A stretch of 18,800 bases of DNA from JBCCMA01 sp045107005 (GTDB lineage Bacteria; Pseudomonadota; Gammaproteobacteria; Steroidobacterales; JBCCMA01). The notes beneath the pieces were generated by a model that saw only the letters and a program-made list of their open reading frames with translations, had not been told where the DNA came from and ran no database searches. Of the stretch, positions 16,553-18,800 are shown one piece after another. Within the stretch, counting starts at the first letter, position 1, and every line of letters starts with the position of its first letter. A program made the position numbers and the translations under genes. The stretch covers positions 1-18,800 of the forward strand of contig JBGCFP010000206.1 of the NCBI GenBank assembly GCA_045107005.1. Direction: 5' to 3'.

Positions 16553-16942
16553 CTACAGGCGCCGCTCTCGCCGTGTACGCCAATGCCACAAATGCGCGGT
16601 AGCCAGAACCGTGGCGCCGCTTAAGGTGAGCACCGTCTCATAATCGTGCAGATGTTCAAGCACGGCTGGCGCCGCCAAAAGCGCCAAACCGACCGTGGCG
16701 CCTGCCGCAAACCACACCGCGGAGCCATGCCACAGACTGCTAACGATCGCATAACCAGAAACGGGCACAGCAAATAGCACAAAGAGGCGATGCACCCATT
16801 CGCTCTCAAGCCACCACAGACCCGCCGGTAACAAGCCGATAACGATCGGGATCGCCGCGCAGTGCAGAGCGCAAACCGTCGACAGCACAATCGCACTTAC
16901 GTCCTGCACTCTGCCCCGATTGGCCTTCTGGCCACTAGACAT
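16553..16942 (-). CDS. MerC-domain inner-membrane protein
   Basis: From ATG (complement of 16940-16942) the protein has 129 residues; a TTG at 16984 would add 14 hydrophobic residues and is less likely. It has about four hydrophobic segments and, near the start of the first, VCALHCAAIP. The CxxHC-type motif in a membrane helix is typical of MerC-like proteins. MerC itself is a mercury uptake protein, but most chromosomal MerC-domain proteins lie outside mer operons and have no tested function. No merR, merA, merT or merP is nearby. The small exported His/Cys protein lies upstream on the same strand, suggesting a shared metal-related role. Confidence 0.75.
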   Translation of the reverse strand: MSSGQKANRGRVQDVSAIVLSTVCALHCAAIPIVIGLLPAGLWWLESEWVHRLFVLFAVPVSGYAIVSSLWHGSAVWFAAGATVGLALLAAPAVLEHLHDYETVLTLSGATVLATAHLWHWRTRRERRL

Positions 16943-17069
16943 GATCAGAAGCGCTAAAAACAAATAATTGAACAAAACAGTCAACTGCTCGTTCGAGCAG
17001 TAAAAACGTACATCTCATCGACTCGCTCCCAAAACAATGAGCAGGGCAATCCAGTTGTCCTGCGTGCGC

Positions 17070-17085
17070 GGCGCTGTGCAGCGCC
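17070..17085. repeat. Short inverted repeat GGCGCTG-TG-CAGCGCC
   Basis: Two 7-base arms lie in the 165-base gap between the two - strand genes. On the + strand GTGTTTT follows, but no + strand gene ends here. It may be a chance or weak mRNA hairpin. Confidence 0.3.
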
Positions 17086-17107
17086 GTGTTTTCAATCGTT
17101 GAGGGTC

Positions 17108-17395
17108 TTAAGGCGACGCGCGCGCGTTGTAGAAGGTCGGGGGAAGCAGATTGGCAGAGGGCGGCAGAAAGCACGAAAAGCGCGAGCTTGCGACTGGAAC
17201 AGCACCGCGCAACGACACATCGACAACGACGTCATCGCGGTCCTGCTGCAGGCAAATCCGACAGTCATCATCCATCGGTTCGTCGTGATCAAACTGATGA
17301 TCCGCAAAACCAACCTGCGCCCACAGCAACGCGACCAGAACAAGCCACTTTACGGCTTGAGCGCGGTTGGTACGGTGTGATCGTTGTTCTGGCAT
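17108..17395 (-). CDS. Small exported His/Cys-rich protein (DUF2946-like)
   Basis: This 95-residue protein has a basic N-terminus, a hydrophobic segment (about 16-30) and a likely signal cleavage after GFA (about residue 31). The mature start is HQFDHDEPMDDDCRIC, a His/Asp cluster followed by a C45-x-x-C48 pair. That pattern resembles short DUF2946-type exported proteins, which I think are often found near metal or TonB-receptor genes. The C-terminal half has no motif I recognise. The downstream MerC-domain gene runs the same way. The family link is by pattern only; the signal peptide makes a real gene likely. Confidence 0.6.
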   Translation of the reverse strand: MPEQRSHRTNRAQAVKWLVLVALLWAQVGFADHQFDHDEPMDDDCRICLQQDRDDVVVDVSLRGAVPVASSRFSCFLPPSANLLPPTFYNARASP

Positions 17396-17568
17396 GGTCC
17401 GTCGCTCAGTCAGGGCAGGGCGCGTTCACCTCCGTTATATCCGATGACCAACAGCGACGCAACGCGACTCGCTCGCCAACCGTTTTCGCGCGTTAAGTTC
17501 AAAAATGAACCGACTGTCCTGTTGCGCTCTCCTACGGTGCGAATACCACCTCCAAACAGGAAGCAATC

Positions 17569-18741
17569 ATGAAATCGAACACCATCCGTCTCTCTCTTGG
17601 CGCCGCGCTCGCCGGCATTCTTTCATTGAGTCCGTTGGCCAACGCCGACGTCTATACCCTGAGCAACTCCGCCGAAGGCAACGAAGTACTCGCCTTTGAT
17701 CTCGACGACAAATCTGGTGCGATCACCGCGCTCGGGTCGTTCTCCACTGGCGGTACCGGTAGCGGCGCCCCCCTTGGCAACCAAAGCGCATTAGTCACGG
17801 ATGCCAGCGATCGCTGGTTGTTTGCCACCAACGCCGGTGATGGCTCTCTGACCAGCTTCCGCCTGCAAAGCGATGGCCTGCAGTTTGTGAACAACATCGC
17901 CTCCGGCGGCTCGTCAGCAATCAGTGTGACCGTCTACGGCACGCTGGTCTATGTGCTCAATGAAGGCACCGGCAACGCCAACGATGCGCCCGAAGATCGC
18001 TATGACAACATCAGCGGTTTTCGTTTCACCGGCGGCGGCGTATTACAACCCATTCCCGGCTCCACGCGCATCCTTGACGACACCCGCTTGACCGCACCGG
18101 CACAAATCGGCTTCAACAAATCGGGCACCGTTCTGCTGGTGACCGAAAAGGTCACCAACATGCTCACCACCTACGTAATGGGTGACGACGATCGTCCGGC
18201 GCAGGCGCCTATCAAGCGCCCGTCCGCCGTCCCAACCCCGTTTGGTTTCGCTTTTGGCGACCGCGACTATGTGTTTATTACCGAAGCCAATGGCGGCAGT
18301 CAGGGCGTTACGGCGTCGTATCGGATTGACCGTGTCACCGGTACGGTTTCTTCGCTCGTAGATCTGATCGACCAAGGCGATGCCGCGTGCTGGACGGTTC
18401 TGACCAACGACGAGAAGATTGGCTACTCGGTGAACACCGGCAGTGGTTCGATCTCACCTTATCGTGTGAACTTCAACGGCACGATCGAGCCATTCTTCGA
18501 CGCCAACCCGTCCTTTCAGTTCCCCACAGGTACGTCGCCACGTGACGCCGTTTTGACGCAAGACGGTCGCTTCATCCTGACGCTCAATAACGGTGACGGC
18601 CAACTGCGCGTGGCTCGCGTCGGTCGCGACGGTACGCTGTCAAACGCCATTGGTGGCACGCTCGGCGGTCGCCGCGGCGCCAGTCCAGCCAGTGCGGGCA
18701 TCGACATCCCCACGAGCGCAACCGGCTTGATGGCCCGTTAA
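17569..18741 (+). CDS. Exported beta-propeller, lactonase-like protein
   Basis: This 390-residue protein has a clear signal peptide (MKSNTIRLSLGAALAG onward, cleavage after ANA at about residue 26). The body contains repeated blade-like units of the type VTDASDRWLFATNAGDGSLTSFRL, NKSGTVLLVTEKVTNMLTTYVM and TQDGRFILTLNNGDGQLRVARV. This is the pattern of the seven-bladed lactonase/YncE-like propellers (PF10282 group), which includes 6-phosphogluconolactonase. Exported members mostly have no known substrate, so enzyme activity should not be assumed. AGGAAG just upstream of the ATG is a good ribosome binding site. The gene stands alone and ends at a strong terminator. Confidence 0.88.
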   Translation: MKSNTIRLSLGAALAGILSLSPLANADVYTLSNSAEGNEVLAFDLDDKSGAITALGSFSTGGTGSGAPLGNQSALVTDASDRWLFATNAGDGSLTSFRLQSDGLQFVNNIASGGSSAISVTVYGTLVYVLNEGTGNANDAPEDRYDNISGFRFTGGGVLQPIPGSTRILDDTRLTAPAQIGFNKSGTVLLVTEKVTNMLTTYVMGDDDRPAQAPIKRPSAVPTPFGFAFGDRDYVFITEANGGSQGVTASYRIDRVTGTVSSLVDLIDQGDAACWTVLTNDEKIGYSVNTGSGSISPYRVNFNGTIEPFFDANPSFQFPTGTSPRDAVLTQDGRFILTLNNGDGQLRVARVGRDGTLSNAIGGTLGGRRGASPASAGIDIPTSATGLMAR

Positions 18742-18758
18742 TTCTCCCGCTCGTAATG

Positions 18759-18791
18759 CGGTGGCGACCTTCGGGTCGCCGCCGTTTTTTT
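18759..18791 (+). terminator. Intrinsic terminator with UUCG loop
   Basis: An 11-base-pair stem (18759-18769 with 18774-18784, one G-U pair) closes a TTCG tetraloop and is followed by seven T. It lies 18 bases after the propeller gene stop and is a textbook rho-independent terminator. Confidence 0.92.
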
Positions 18792-18800
18792 GTGCGATAG

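Noticed and set aside
17430..17455. GTTATAT at about 17435 as half of a Zur site
   Set aside because: The second half does not form the needed inverted repeat, so the match is too weak to annotate.
1..18800. CRISPR array, insertion sequence, phage integrase or tRNA
   Set aside because: No regularly spaced repeats, transposase or integrase motifs, or tRNA cloverleaf were found on either strand.

Overview
The window reads as part of a moderately GC-rich gammaproteobacterial chromosome. The main clues are a GlyGly-CTERM-like surface-protein tail, a MerC-domain protein and a MacA/MacB-style exporter. No rRNA, tRNA, CRISPR array, transposase or phage gene was seen. I cannot name the genus.

Positions 2-11715 (+ strand) are the distal part of a nonribosomal peptide (NRPS) gene cluster. 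It opens inside an NRPS gene cut by the left edge, whose visible part is one terminal module: condensation, adenylation, carrier, thioesterase. Six tightly packed genes follow in the same direction: a SyrP/TauD-type Fe(II)/2-oxoglutarate oxygenase, a periplasmic adaptor, an ABC ATPase, an ABC permease with two FtsX domains, an isoleucine-dioxygenase-type Fe(II)/2-oxoglutarate oxygenase, and a protein annotatable as an MBL-fold hydrolase. That last protein carries the full ligand set of the CmlA diiron beta-hydroxylase. Three unrelated or distantly related amino-acid hydroxylases thus sit beside one release module and a dedicated exporter. The likely product is a hydroxylated nonribosomal peptide released by the thioesterase and exported across the envelope.

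Positions 11726-12542 hold a hairpin between convergent genes and a stand-alone type II thioesterase on the - strand, which probably edits misloaded carrier domains. A 289-base divergent spacer with inverted repeats separates it from a + strand pair at 12832-15645: an exported erythromycin-esterase-like hydrolase and a FAD-linked oxidase that starts at the base after the hydrolase stop codon. These may be resistance or tailoring functions, or simply the flank of the cluster.

From about 15646 onward the content looks like ordinary chromosome. It holds a decayed C-terminal piece of a GlyGly-CTERM surface protein, a VOC/glyoxalase-family gene (- strand), a MerC-domain membrane protein and a small exported His/Cys protein (- strand), and an exported beta-propeller lactonase-like protein (+ strand) closed by a strong intrinsic terminator at the right edge.
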